From positions 203,630,978 to 203,694,977 of the forward strand of contig CP136066.1 in NCBI GenBank assembly GCA_032622095.1: DNA of 64,000 bases, given 5' to 3'. Shown piece by piece: positions 10,210-21,855 of the stretch. Made by a program: the position numbers and the translations under genes. The DNA comes from Siphonodentalium dalli. Lineage: Eukaryota > Mollusca > Scaphopoda > Gadilida > Siphonodentaliidae. Below the pieces are notes generated by a model. That model made no database searches. It saw only the letters and a list, made by a program, of their open reading frames with translations, and was not told the DNA's origin. Position 1 is the stretch's first letter; each line of letters begins with the position of its first letter.

Positions 10210-10630
10210 AGGTGCACTCAATCCGATTAAACACCCCTAAATTACTATTTCTTTGGCTTCGGAGGTAACAAATATTTGATTCGAGTCGAGGAACCCACAC
10301 ATCAAAGCTCAGAGTGATCAGATATTGATTTTTGAAGTTTGTTATTTCAATTGTTTGTGGCACAGAAACACGCACTCAAAAGGATGGTCTCGGTCAAATT
10401 TTCGGATGAAGATGGATAACTCTAAAAACAAGTGGTAATACGATCATATTTTGTTGAAAAAAATGTTGATAAATAACACTTGATGGGAAATTTGATACCA
10501 TAGTTGACAGTGGTTAGCATTATTTTGTTTCAATAAATCGATTCTGATAACTAAAGCGTATTTTGAAGAAATGTTGTTGTTGTTGTATCTTGATGATATG
10601 GGGACCCTCTGATCGGATTGAGTACCTTTA
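10210..10630. mobile_element. R element (inverted ends GGTGCACTCAATCCGAT)
   Basis: Left GGTGCACTCAATCCGATTAA and right ATCGGATTGAGTACC are inverted. Just over 420 bp, no coding sequence recognised. It caps the truncated G copy. The frame at 10088-10375 crosses the G/R junction and is not a gene. Confidence 0.55.
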
Positions 10631-10736
10631 ATTATGGAGATACTCTTTAGTATTTTATCATTTGTGTCAGTCTATAATGGCAAAATGTTTGCCGTTTCCC
10701 CAGTGCCACTTGAAAGGGGTGCGTACATATTTATAT

Positions 10737-10877
10737 GGCTTGTTGCCATTCATCGGAAAGCTCTCACTGAGAGCTTTCCGATGAATAGCAACAAGCCATA
10801 TTTCCAACTAAATCCTAAAAAATTACCCATAATTCTGCTGTGGTTAAGGAGTCGATTAATTATTTAGGGCATTACTG
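10737..10877. mobile_element. D-family MITE, left-truncated
   Basis: The right half and loop of D, ending GGGCATTACTG|TA; the left arm begins at TATGGCTTGTTGCC only. Confidence 0.85.
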
Positions 10878-11297
10878 TATATCTGAAAGTGCCGTAGAGA
10901 TCTAAATGCTCTTTATTTGCTTCCATATCGGGACACTTTGGAAGTAAACGCTCTTGATTGCAACCATATTCGGCTTTTCGTGGTAGTGACTGCACTCACA
11001 ATCCATGTATTTCACATCTATGACAGTATCTGCCATCCATTGTGTATTTGTGTTCTATTGTTCTAATGTTCATACCATATCATTTCCACTAAAAATACAT
11101 ATCAACTATTGACCTACATTCATTAGTTTCGGAGGAGATAGGGCGACAAGCCACTCTAGCCCAATGTTTAAATGTTTGAAGGTCCATAACTCTGGCATTT
11201 ATCAAGTCATCTTTAGCCTCGCAAAACCAGTGCAAGACATTTCAGATGAATGATCAGTTTGTTCGCGTACGGGTTACGCAAAAATAAAAGTCACACA
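10878..11297. other. Intron stretch, nothing recognised
   Basis: No repeat end, coding or RNA signal seen. Confidence 0.5.
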
Positions 11298-12054
11298 AAA
11301 GGCCGCTCGGCCACAGTGTCCCCCGAACCGGTGGCTTCATTTGGAGCGAAGGCTTTATAGAAGTATACTATATGGATGAGACACTTGTGCATTGTCTCAT
11401 TACTGACATGCATACAAATAACCAAATCTTTAAAAAACTCTTAAAGTCAAAATATAACCTCAAATTGGCACAAAATGAATAAAATTACAAGAAAAATTGA
11501 ATTTTCTAAGTCGAAAAGCCCATAACTCTGAGAAAAATCATCGGATCAAACTCAAATTCTAACTTGACCTGTATCTTGATATGACTGATTCACATAAAAA
11601 CGGTATTTGGATTAAAGTATCCAAACTTGAGATATCATCCGTAAACCGAAAAAGTGAGAAATTTTCTAAGTAAAACAATTTGAAAAAGGGCCACAACTCT
11701 CGCAAAAATGGGCGGAGCATACCCATATTCGAACTTGACCTGTACATAGGGCTGATAAACTCACGTACCAAAGTTATCATCCAGAAACCAGAAAATTACA
11801 AGATTCTAAGTAAAAATAGGGCCATAACTCTCGCAAAAATGGGTGGAGCAAACCCATATTCGAACTTGACCCGTATATTGGTCTGATAAACTCACCTATG
11901 AAATTTACTTTTGATCATAATAACCGAAACTAAAGTTATCATCAGGAAACCATTTCCGGACGCACGGACGGTACGACAGACGGACACACGGTGCGACGGA
12001 CCGGCTATTTTAATAGTCCCCAGAAATATTTTGTTTTTGTTTTTGGGGAACAAT
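11298..12054. mobile_element. I element, copy 1 (TGTCCCCCGAA ends)
   Basis: The start has CGGCCACAGTGTCCCCCGAA, and the 3' end has GACGGACACACGG followed by TTTTAATAGTCCCC and a decayed TTGGGGAACAATAA. A unit of about 130 bp (CATAACTCTCGCAAAAATGG, CCATATTCGAACTTGACC, AAGTTATCATC) is repeated about three times at 11520-11940. Same structure as 45840-46317. Probably a nonautonomous DNA transposon; class not certain. Confidence 0.7.
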
Positions 12055-12069
12055 AAACTATGGATGGGT

Positions 12070-13235
12070 TAGTCCAAGTCTTCTTGTACTAAAACCAGCT
12101 AAGATATTGGGATGGCGATGCTGGCGTTTAGTCCAAGCCCGCTTGCATACCAATCCTACCACATGAGTTACGCCCACGATCTGTGGCGGGAATTTGTGGT
12201 GTATTTTACTCGATTTACCTAGCAAATCAATACATGATGCTATATACATCGGAAAGGCTTACATCTAATGGTCATAATGGTGTATAATAATCTAACTTTA
12301 ATGTTAAATTACACATAGAATATTCCGGTTGATTGCCACAAACATCGATTTGTTTCTCTGTTTGTTTACGTTTTAACCGAAAGCCGAAGTGGTCCGAATA
12401 AGTTCGGCATAATCCGCTGTTTGTTCTGTGAATTCTACTTTCCGTTTCTATATATAGCGCGGGTTTTCCGAACAAAAATGTCGAAAACCGATCGCCCGAA
12501 AGTCCAGTTTTCTATGTGCTTTCAGAACAATTCCCGCACTAAAAACTTAATGACATAATGGAGGATCAGAACGGTAGTTTTGTTGACAATTATCGCAAGC
12601 AACTTGTCAAAATTGGAGCAAATTAGATCTCTTGTGTCTGACTTGCCATGCGTGTGGTGTGCATTTTGACATCTGTGTTGATAAAATAATCGGAGAACCG
12701 AATCACACAGTTTCGAAATATAGTTCTTCCGTTTAAGTGGGACTTTTCAAACTTAAGGTTCATTTATTTAGTGTATTACATTTATATCTCCAATGTTTAA
12801 TTAATCTATTTATTATTTTATTTATTGACACACATAATTACGATTACAATGGAGAATTCATCGTAATTTGCGTTGTTGTCCAAAATCTACGGAATATTTT
12901 CAACGGAAAATGCCGAACACAGTTCGCGAGGTCAACCGAGTTCGCATACTTTTAAAAAATTGTAAACATTGAGGTAAATGTCTCTTTTCGCATTAAATTA
13001 CCGTTTTAAATTCACAACTGATGTGGGTTTCAGATAAAATAGCATGTCTTCTGCGGAAAATATCCGTTTATTGTCGCAATTGTGATATTTTATTTCATAT
13101 AATTGTGGTTTTATTTGAGCGGGTCACTAACGCTTAAGCCGTGTCATAAGCGAGCATATAGGGCGGTCTTGGACTAAACGCCAGCATCGCCATCCCAATA
13201 TCTTAGCTGGTTTTAGTACAAGAAGACTTGGACTA
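12070..13235. mobile_element. M element: Mutator-like, 68-bp perfect TIR, 9-bp TSD
   Basis: The first 68 bases, starting TAGTCCAAGTCTTCTTGTAC, are perfectly inverted at the other end. The flanks repeat TGGATGGGT (12061-12069 and 13236-13244); the shared string can be stretched to 15 bases because the element ends are themselves TAG/CTA. Long TIRs and a 9-bp duplication fit the Mutator superfamily. The 1.0-kb interior has a TATA-like TCTATATATAGCGCGGG at about 12446 but no recognisable transposase, so it is nonautonomous. Confidence 0.8.
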
Positions 13236-13253
13236 TGGATGGGTTAGATCAAG

Positions 13254-13364
13254 GTGAAATATTTTTAGGCCAATGCATTCTCTTATATATGCGAGGCTTG
13301 AGTTTATAAGAGAATGCAGTGGCACAGGGTTTTCGCAATTTCGCTCAAATCATGGAAGGGTTAA
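13254..13364. mobile_element. TTAA MITE, family B, right part
   Basis: One shortened hairpin module, then CACAGGGTTTTCGCAATTTC and CATGGAAGGGTTAA. The left half is missing. Confidence 0.7.
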
Positions 13365-13440
13365 CGTGACTAAGCTGGACAAACATTAATGTATGCCCTA
13401 CTCATGATGCATGGACATCTTCATTAATAATTGGATTTAT

Positions 13441-13551
13441 TTAACCCTTTCAGTGCCAGGGGCCGATCTCAACGGCCCTAATTTACCTATGGTCGACTCG
13501 CATATATAAGAGAATGCATACAAAAATAGGACCTGGCACTGAAAGGGTTAA
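13441..13551. mobile_element. TTAA MITE, family C, short
   Basis: TTAACCCTTTCAGTGCCAGG to CCTGGCACTGAAAGGGTTAA with GGGCCGATCTCAACGGCCC at the left and half a hairpin module inside. 111 bp. Confidence 0.9.
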
Positions 13552-13727
13552 ATATTGAATGCAAATTTGGGCCTAAAAGGAGCTAATTATTGGTTGAGTA
13601 ATGCTATTGTAGAATACACTATGAATGAATTACTAACCAGGAGACATTGCTGACCACAAATATCCCCCCCAAGAGCAAGTTTATTTATATACTTATTCAA
13701 AGGTGTTGCTCAAGTTCTCTATGGGGA

Positions 13728-14212
13728 CTAGGGCTGCAATTATTCACCGCGATTTCGGTCAATTGCAATGTTTACTGGTGGTGCGATACGCAGTTCCTTC
13801 TGTAAATACTCTGGTACATTTTTGATCTGCATCTTTGTATTCTAAACGCATGCCCAAGCATCTGTTTCATTGGCTTACTTCCATAGTTTCACGTTCCGTT
13901 AACCAATCAAAATTCATGTTCTTCCGCTATCGCGAGGGTCGAAGACATTTGAAGTTTAAAACCAATAACTTGTTGGATCTACAAGACCATGATAAAATTA
14001 CAAAAATTATCATGCTGCCGACGAAATTTAAATCGCTAGTATGGAAGCACTTCGGTTTTCATGCAATTAGCTTTGAGAAAGACGGTGTGTGGAAAACTGA
14101 CAACACCAAAACCAATCCAGTTTTCAGTCTGCATAGCGATACGTATCGTAATGTTGCAAAAAAATCGTCAAGCATATCGAATCATGAGGTGGGCGTATCG
14201 TTGCAGCCCTAT
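13728..14212 (+). mobile_element. hAT-derived element with BED-type finger remnant
   Basis: Ends CTAGGGCTGCAA and TTGCAGCCCTAT, flanked by TATGGGGA (13720-13727) and AATGGGGA (14213-14220), a 7/8 match. The frame inside reads KFKSLVWKHFGFHAISFEKD then GVWKTDNTKTN, the start of a ZBED-type BED finger. The positions where the zinc-binding C-x2-C is expected read FSLH, so the cysteines are lost. The frame spans 13835-14263 and reads past the element. No transposase domain remains. Confidence 0.8.
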
Positions 14213-14312
14213 AATGGGGATTTGGCCCAAAAAATTGGGTTCATCTCTTTGTTTCCTAATTGACTGAACAATGGGTTAACCAAAAATAAAATACATAACA
14301 CCCGAGTGTAGG

Positions 14313-14573
14313 TTAACCCTTTCATGATGGGAGCAGCTGGTGCAGCATCAAAGATCCTGTGCCAGTGCATTCTCTTATATAAGCGAGTCGACCATAGGGA
14401 GCCTAGCATATATAAGAGAATGCACTGGCTAACAAGGTCAAGGAAAATATTGTTAGGCCAATGTATTCTCTTATATATGTGAGGCTCACCATGGGAGACT
14501 CGCATATAAAAAAAAACGAATTGGCACAGAGTTTTCGTAAACTTTCAGGAAGCTCCAGTCATGGAAGGATTAA
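14313..14573. mobile_element. TTAA MITE, family B
   Basis: TTAACCCTTTCATGATGGGA, GCTGGTGCAGCATCAAAGAT, two hairpins (GTCGACCATAGGGAGCC and CTCACCATGGGAGACTC loops), TTCAGGAAGCTCCAGTCATG and GGATTAA. Its right TTAA (14570-14573) is also the left TTAA of the next A element. Confidence 0.85.
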
Positions 14574-14993
14574 CCCTTTACCCAACAGAACGGCCCTGTG
14601 CCAATGCATTCTCTTATATATGCGAGTCGACCATAGGTCGCCTCGCATATATAAGAGAATGCATTGGCTTAACACATATTAAAAATGATAAAATTGTCAA
14701 AGAATGTAGAAAAATATTATAAAAATTGTTAAAAAATGTAAGAAAAAATTATAAAATTGTTAAAGAATGTAAGAAAAAAATGGTAAAAAGTGTTAAATTT
14801 TTTTTTTTTTAGGCCAATGGTCGACTCGCATATATAAGAGAATGCATTGGCACAGGGCATAACTGTAACCATCACAATGAACCGGTTCCAATGATATCCA
14901 TATTTGTATGGTATTATTGAGACAGACCGAAGATATTTTAGGCTGTTGAAGCTTTATTTGGGCGTTTTTGGCCGCTTTGTTGGGTAAAATGAT
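14570..14993 (+). mobile_element. TTAA MITE, family A, right end damaged
   Basis: The short arm is on the left (TTAACCCTTTACCCAACAGA). The second hairpin has lost part of its left arm at about 14815 and the right end stops at TGTTGGGTAAAATGAT instead of GGTAAAGGGTTAA. The damaged second hairpin is the left border of the segmental triplication that follows. Confidence 0.8.
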
Positions 14994-15489
14994 ATGAACT
15001 ACAAACCAGATATTTTATGCCATATTGAATCTCAAAAAGATTTCATGCCATGGTTTCATGTCCAACCAAATCTCAAATCCTAAAACCATATATCTATAGA
15101 TATAAATGAGTAGGATCACAGATGCCTGGACCGATTTCAAACCAAATTTGGTGTGGTAAGTCGGAGTATACCCGATGGATGTTATAACGGTGTTAGATTT
15201 TTGGATTTTTGGATATATTATCAAGTTTTTTGGAATGTTTTTAAAAATCAATGTTTAAATGATCAAAATGTGCACTTCCCACTCAAAGGGGCAATTGTCT
15301 AAGATGTAACTGTGTGTGGCCCCTCCGATGCTGAATAAAGGCCTGTGAATGATATTTTAAATCATATTTCATGTTGAATGTTTATCACTATAAACCCTTG
15401 CTATAGTAAATACTTATTGATGAGTATAGTTCCCATATGAAATAGTCAGATAATAAGTTCCAACAAATAACAGTCATTAGTTGAACTTA

Positions 15490-15766
15490 TTAACCCTTTA
15501 ATGATGGGAACTGTGCTGGTGCAGCATTAAAGATCCTGGGTAAGTGCATTCTCTTATACATGTAAATGTATATGCGAGTCTCACATAGGGAGCCTTGCAT
15601 ATATAGGAGAATGCACTGGCTTACAAAGTCAAGGTAAATATTGTTAGGCCAATGTATTCTCTTATATATGTGAGGCTCCCTATGGGAGACTCATATATAT
15701 ATGAGAGAATGCATTGGCACAGGGTTTTCGTAAAATTTCAGAAAGTTCCAATCATGAAAGGGTTAA
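15490..15766. mobile_element. TTAA MITE, family B (in duplication copy 1)
   Basis: TTAACCCTTTAATGATGGGA at the left and AATCATGAAAGGGTTAA at the right, with two hairpin modules. Copies at 17324-17600 and 18816-19092 come from the segmental duplication, not separate insertions. Confidence 0.85.
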
Positions 15767-15771
15767 CTGAA

Positions 15772-15870
15772 CAAGAATGAGGTCCCCAGAGGGTGAATTT
15801 AGTGATGCTACTAAATTCACCCTCTGGGGACCTCATTCTGCAAATGACAGATACGCTATTTCAAGGCTTG
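15772..15870. mobile_element. E-family MITE, left end deleted, exact TSD
   Basis: CAAG at the left joins directly to AATGAGGTCCCC, so most of the left terminus is lost; the right end is complete (CTATTTCAAGGCTTG). Flanked by TAACTGAA on both sides (15764-15771, 15871-15878). Duplicated at 17606-17704 and 19098-19196. Confidence 0.85.
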
Positions 15871-16014
15871 TAACTGAACATTTCCCACCAATGAATAGGA
15901 ATCCTTCTGTACTTGTATTATCAGTCGTCTGATTATTTTTCCTGAAAGCCCCTCCAGTTAAATAATAGACCATTCCAAAGACTATGTTTATATCTCACTG
16001 GGAGAATCCATATA

Positions 16015-16620
16015 GTAACAAGTCGAAACGTTATGTGACATGCGCTTAGCATGGCATATAGTCAGCAATCTGTAACAAGTCGAAACGTTATGTGACATGC
16101 GCTTAGCATGGCATATAGTCAGCAATCTGTAACAAGTCGAAACGTTATGTGACATGCGCTTAGCATGGCATATAGTCAGCAATCTGTAACAAGTCGAAAC
16201 GTTATGTGACATGCGCTTAGCATGGCATAAAGTCAGCAATCTGTAACAAGTCGAAACGTTATGTGACATGCGCTTAGCATGGCATATAGTCAGCAATCTG
16301 TAACGAGTCGAAACGTTATGTGACATGCGCTTAGCATGGCATAAAGTCAGCAATCTGTAACAAGTCGAAACGTTATGTGACATGCGCTTAGCATGGCATA
16401 TAGTCAGCAATCTGTAACAAGTCGAAACGTTATGTGACATGCGCTTAGCATGGCATAAAGTCAGCAATCTGTAACGAGTCGAAACGTTATGTGACATGCG
16501 CTTAGCATGGCATATAGTCAGCAATCTGTAACAAGTCGAAACGTTATGTGACATGCGCTTAGCATGGCATAAAGTCAGCAATCTGTAACGAGTCGAAACG
16601 TTATGTGACATGCGCTTAGC
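16015..16620. repeat. 57-bp satellite block 1 (about 10.6 units)
   Basis: The unit starts GTAACAAGTCGAAACGTTAT and contains GACATGCGCTTAGCATGGCA. Two variable sites (AACAAG/AACGAG and CATATAG/CATAAAG) partly alternate. 57 is a multiple of 3, so the minus strand stays open (AKRMSHNVSTRYRLLT...); this is not a gene. The block follows the U-like sequence ATCCATATAGTAACAAG. Confidence 0.95.
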
Positions 16621-18111
16621 CAATGCATTCTCTTATATATGTGAGGCGACCTATGGTCGACTCGCATATATAAGAGAATGCATTGGCACAGGGCATAACT
16701 GTAACCATCACAATGAACCGGTTCCAATGATATCCATATTTGTATGGTATTATTGAGACAGACCGAAGATATTTTAGGCTGTTGAAGCTTTATTTGGGCG
16801 TTTTTGGCCGCTTTGTTGGGTAAAATGATATGAACTACAAACCAGATATTTTATGCCATATTGAATCTCAAAAAGATTTCATGCCATGGTTTCATGTCCA
16901 ACCAAATCTCAAATCCTAAAACCATATATCTATAGATATAAATGAGTAGGATCACAGATGCCTGGACCAATTTCAAACCAAATTTGGTGTGGTAAGTCGG
17001 AGTATACCCGATGGATGTTATAACGGTGTTAGATTTTTGGATTTATGGATATATTATCAAGTTTTTTTGAATGTTTTTAAAAATCAATGTTTAAATGATC
17101 AAAATGTGCACTTCCCACTCAAAGGGGCAATTGTCTAAGATGTAACTGTGTGTGGCCCCTCCGATGCTGAATAAAGGCCTGTGAATGGTATTTTAAATCA
17201 TATTTCATGTTGAATGTTTATCACTATAAACCCTTGCTATAGTAAATACTTATTGATGAGTAGTTCCCATATGAAATAGTCAGATAATAAGTTCCAACAA
17301 ATAACAGTCATTAGTTGAACTTATTAACCCTTTAATGATGGGAACTGTGCTGGTGCAGCATTAAAGATCCTGGGTAAGTGCATTCTCTTATACATGTAAA
17401 TGTATATGCGAGTCTCACATAGGGAGCCTTGCATATATAGGAGAATGCACTGGCTTACAAAGTCAAGGTAAATATTGTTAGGCCAATGTATCCTCTTATA
17501 TATGTGAGGCTCCCTATGGGAGACTCATATATATATGAGAGAATGCATTGGCATAGGGTTTTCGTAAAATTTCAGAAAGTTCCAATCATGAAAGGGTTAA
17601 CTGAACAAGAATGAGGTCCCCAGAGGGTGAATTTAGTGATGCTACTAAATTCACCCTCTGGGGACCTCATTCTGCAAATGACAGATACGCTATTTCAAGG
17701 CTTGTAACTGAACATTTCCCACCAATGAATAGGAATCCTTCTGTACTTGTATTATCAGTCGTCTGATTATTTTTCCTGAAAGCCCCTCCAGTTAAATAAT
17801 AGACCATTCCAAAGACTATGTTTATATCTCACTGGGAGAATCCATATAGTAACAAGTCGAAACGTTATGTGACATGCGCTTAGCATGGCATATAGTCAGC
17901 AATCTGTAACAAGTCGAAACGTTATGTGACATGCGCTTAGCATGGCATAAAGTCAGCAATCTGTAACGAGTCGAAACGTTATGTGACATGCGCTTAGCAT
18001 GGCATATAGTCAGCAATCTGTAACAAGTCGAAACGTTATGTGACATGCGCTTAGCATGGCATAAAGTCAGCAATCTGTAACGAGTCGAAACGTTATGTGA
18101 CATGCGCTTAG
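16619..18111. repeat. Segmental duplication, copy 2
   Basis: It starts at a complete hairpin module (CCAATGCATTCTCTTATATA) joined to a broken satellite unit at CTTAG, then repeats copy 1 in order. Between copies 2 and 3 I noticed essentially one difference outside the satellite (GGCATAGGG against GGCACAGGG). Confidence 0.9.
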
Positions 18112-18112
18112 C
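17849..18112. repeat. 57-bp satellite block 2 (about 4.6 units)
   Basis: Same unit as block 1, ending at the same broken point (GCGCTTAG then CCAATGCATTC). Confidence 0.95.
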
Positions 18113-20424
18113 CAATGCATTCTCTTATATATGTGAGGCGACCTATGGTCGACTCGCATATATAAGAGAATGCATTGGCACAGGGCATAACTGTAACCAT
18201 CACAATGAACCGGTTCCAATGATATCCATATTTGTATGGTATTATTGAGACAGACCGAAGATATTTTAGGCTGTTGAAGCTTTATTTGGGCGTTTTTGGC
18301 CGCTTTGTTGGGTAAAATGATATGAACTACAAACCAGATATTTTATGCCATATTGAATCTCAAAAAGATTTCATGCCATGGTTTCATGTCCAACCAAATC
18401 TCAAATCCTAAAACCATATATCTATAGATATAAATGAGTAGGATCACAGATGCCTGGACCAATTTCAAACCAAATTTGGTGTGGTAAGTCGGAGTATACC
18501 CGATGGATGTTATAACGGTGTTAGATTTTTGGATTTATGGATATATTATCAAGTTTTTTTGAATGTTTTTAAAAATCAATGTTTAAATGATCAAAATGTG
18601 CACTTCCCACTCAAAGGGGCAATTGTCTAAGATGTAACTGTGTGTGGCCCCTCCGATGCTGAATAAAGGCCTGTGAATGGTATTTTAAATCATATTTCAT
18701 GTTGAATGTTTATCACTATAAACCCTTGCTATAGTAAATACTTATTGATGAGTAGTTCCCATATGAAATAGTCAGATAATAAGTTCCAACAAATAACAGT
18801 CATTAGTTGAACTTATTAACCCTTTAATGATGGGAACTGTGCTGGTGCAGCATTAAAGATCCTGGGTAAGTGCATTCTCTTATACATGTAAATGTATATG
18901 CGAGTCTCACATAGGGAGCCTTGCATATATAGGAGAATGCACTGGCTTACAAAGTCAAGGTAAATATTGTTAGGCCAATGTATCCTCTTATATATGTGAG
19001 GCTCCCTATGGGAGACTCATATATATATGAGAGAATGCATTGGCACAGGGTTTTCGTAAAATTTCAGAAAGTTCCAATCATGAAAGGGTTAACTGAACAA
19101 GAATGAGGTCCCCAGAGGGTGAATTTAGTGATGCTACTAAATTCACCCTCTGGGGACCTCATTCTGCAAATGACAGATACGCTATTTCAAGGCTTGTAAC
19201 TGAACATTTCCCACCAATGAATAGGAATCCTTCTGTACTTGTATTATCAGTCGTCTGATTATTTTTCCTGAAAGCCCCTCCAGTTAAATAATAGACCATT
19301 CCAAAGACTATGTTTATATCTCACTGGGAGAATCCATATAGTAACAAGTCGAAACGTTATGTGACATGCGCTTAGCATGGCATATAGTCAGCAATCTGTA
19401 ACAAGTCGAAACGTTATGTGACATGCGCTTAGCATGGCATATAGTCAGCAATCTGTAACAAGTCGAAACGTTATGTGACATGCGCTTAGCATGGCATATA
19501 GTCAGCAATCTGTAACAAGTCGAAACGTTATGTGACATGCGCTTAGCATGGCATATAGTCAGCAATCTGTAACAAGTCGAAACGTTATGTGACATGCGCT
19601 TAGCATGGCATAAAGTCAGCAATCTGTAACGAGTCGAAACGTTATGTGACATGCGCTTAGCATGGCATATAGTCAGCAATCTGTAACAAGTCGAAACGTT
19701 ATGTGACATGCGCTTAGCATGGCATAAAGTCAGCAATCTGTAACGAGTCGAAACGTTATGTGACATGCGCTTAGCATGGCATATAGTCAGCAATCTGTAA
19801 CGAGTCGAAACGTTATGTGACATGCGCTTAGCATGGCATATAGTCAGCAATCTGTAACGAGTCGAAACATTATGTGACATGCGCTTAGCATGGCATATAG
19901 TCAGCAATCTGTAACGAGTCGAAACATTATGTGACATGTGCTTAGCATGGCATAAAGTCAGCAATCTGTAACGAGTCGAAACGTTATGTGACATGTGCTT
20001 AGCATGGCATATAGTCAGCAATCTGTAACGAGTCGAAACGTTATGTGACATGCGCTTAGCATGGCATAAAGTCAGCAATCTGTAACGAGTCGAAACGTTA
20101 TGTGACATGTGCTTAGCATGGCATATAGTCAGCAATCTGTAACGAGTCGAAACGTTATGTGACATGTGCTTAGCATGGCATATAGTCAGCAATCTGTAAC
20201 GAGTCGAAACATTATGTGACATGCGCTTAGCATGGCATAAAGTCAGCAATCTGTAACGAGTCGAAACGTTATGTGACATGTGCTTAGCATGGCATATAGT
20301 CAGCAATCTGTAACGAGTCGAAACGTTATGTGACACGCGCTTGGCATGGCATATAGTCAGCAATCTGTAACGAGTCGAAACATTATGTGACATGCGCTTA
20401 GCATGGCATATAGTCAGCAATCTG
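18112..20424. repeat. Segmental duplication, copy 3
   Basis: Same order of parts as copies 1 and 2, with the longest satellite block. It ends in unique sequence after GCAATCTGCAACTGATG, so this is the outer border of the array. Confidence 0.9.
19341..20424. repeat. 57-bp satellite block 3 (about 19 units)
   Basis: The early units match blocks 1 and 2. Units after about 19750 carry further variants (AACATTATG, GACATGTGC, GACACGCGCTTGGC), so the distal part is older or less homogenised. The minus-strand open frame of 381 codons is a product of the 57-bp period. Confidence 0.95.
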
Positions 20425-20562
20425 CAACTGATGATGATCTTATCAAAACATTTTGGCATCTTTTTAACTCATTGGGAGTATTTTTCAAAAATGTATAAAT
20501 TCTACTTTTGGCATTAAATGAATCTTGTTTTTGTGGGGTACGTTCTAAAACTATTTTTATGA

Positions 20563-20988
20563 GTTTAGTCTGCCTGTCATTTGCAGAATGAGGTCCCCAG
20601 AAGGTGAATTTAGTAGCGCTATCCCACATATCGGGCTAGCATCACCAAATTCATCCTCTGGTGCCATCATTCTGCATGGCCTCATCCGCCTTGGGATACA
20701 TAGACTCAGATTGAAGTTCCCAAATAGTGAAGATTGTGATGTACACCCATTGGGAACCTCGATTATGCATAGTGTTGTCTGCCGATTTGGGGATACAGAG
20801 AAATTAAACCAAAAAAGAAACATAATCTAAGTGAAGAAGTTTCTAATAAAGAAACTTTTCAAAGATGAGGCATGAGGTTCCCCCGAGGGTGAATTTAGTG
20901 ATGCTAGCCCATTAAACAGGATAGCATCACTAAATTCACCCTCTGGGGACCTCATTCTGCAAATGACAGGCACACTAAACTCAGGCTT
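20563..20988. mobile_element. E-family, long form with two hairpins
   Basis: Two hairpins of the GAGGGTGAATTTAGTGATGC type flank a spacer with TCAGATTGAAGTTCCCAAAT, CCATTGGGAACCTCGATTAT and AGAAACTTTTCAAAGATGAGG. The right terminus is CACTAAACTCAGGCTTG, the second E subfamily end. The left terminus is weak (GAGTTTAGTCTGCCTGTC). Confidence 0.8.
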
Positions 20989-21030
20989 GTGCTTAACCTA
21001 TTTTTCATTGGATTGGTTTGTGCTTAGGTA

Positions 21031-21229
21031 CAGTAATGCCCTAATTAATCAACTCCATAACCACAGCATAATTATGGGTAACTTTTCAGGATTTAGTCGG
21101 AAATATGGCTTGTTGCCATTCATCGGGAGCTTTCCGATGAATGGCAACAAGCCATATTTCCGACTAAATCCTGAAAAGTTACCCATAATTCTGCTGTGGT
21201 TATGGAGTCGATTAATTAGAGCATTACTG
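21031..21229. mobile_element. D-family MITE
   Basis: CAGTAATGCCCTAATTAATC to GCATTACTG with TA at both sides. The loop is shortened to ATTCATCGGGAGCTTTCC. Confidence 0.92.
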
Positions 21230-21536
21230 TAACCCATAGGTTAGCAGCACAGTTTGCTGTTATGATCACTATAACTGGTATTATTAACTGGTTCAGTGCT
21301 GAAAGCAGATATGGGCTTTGGCAATGACACTGTCTTGTTTAGTCAACTCTTGTTTAGTTTAATCATTTAAATAGCGTTTTGTCAGGTAATATTTCAGAAA
21401 TATTGTTACATATATAATTAAATTGGGACATTGTGAAGTTTGAATGGATGCCGACCAATAAAATTGTCAGAAAAGGTACTTATATCGCAAAAAGTTTGAG
21501 AAAAATTACAAATGTTTTGCCCTAAGGGCGGCCGAC
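21230..21536. other. Intron stretch, nothing recognised
   Basis: No coding or repeat structure seen. Confidence 0.5.
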
Positions 21537-21855
21537 AACCAAGTTCATAACCATAACCTAATCAGACATCCAGGCTCATATCGATAACCTACTTTGACAA
21601 ACAGACAACCAGGCTCATAACATAGCCTAATGAGACATCCAGGCTCATAACCATTGCATAATGAGACATCCAGACTCATAATCAGTGCCTAATGAGACAT
21701 CCAGACCAATAACCATAGTCTAATGATACATCAAGGCTCATAACCATAGCCTAATGGCTAATGAGACATCCAGGCCCATAGGCATTGCCATAGCCTAATG
21801 AGACATCCAGACTCATAACCATAGCCTAGTGAGACATCCAGGCTCATAACATAAT
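21537..21855. repeat. Minisatellite, about 30-bp unit
   Basis: About ten diverged copies of AATGAGACATCCAGGCTCAT with ACCATAGCCT between. It ends in a short AT dinucleotide run at about 21860. Confidence 0.85.

Larger units (their letters stand above)
14815..16618. repeat. Segmental duplication, copy 1
   Basis: It begins inside the A-family hairpin (GCCAATGGTCGACTCG) and runs through the A right end, an unrecognised block at 14990-15489, B, E, a U-like piece and a 57-bp satellite. Copies 2 and 3 follow head-to-tail. I counted about seven small differences from copy 2 outside the satellite. Confidence 0.9.

Noticed and set aside
15988-20459. Long minus-strand open frames with a 19-residue repeat (AKRMSHNVSTRYRLLT...)
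   Set aside because: They equal the 57-bp satellite read in one frame; no start context, no domain, and frame conservation follows from the period.
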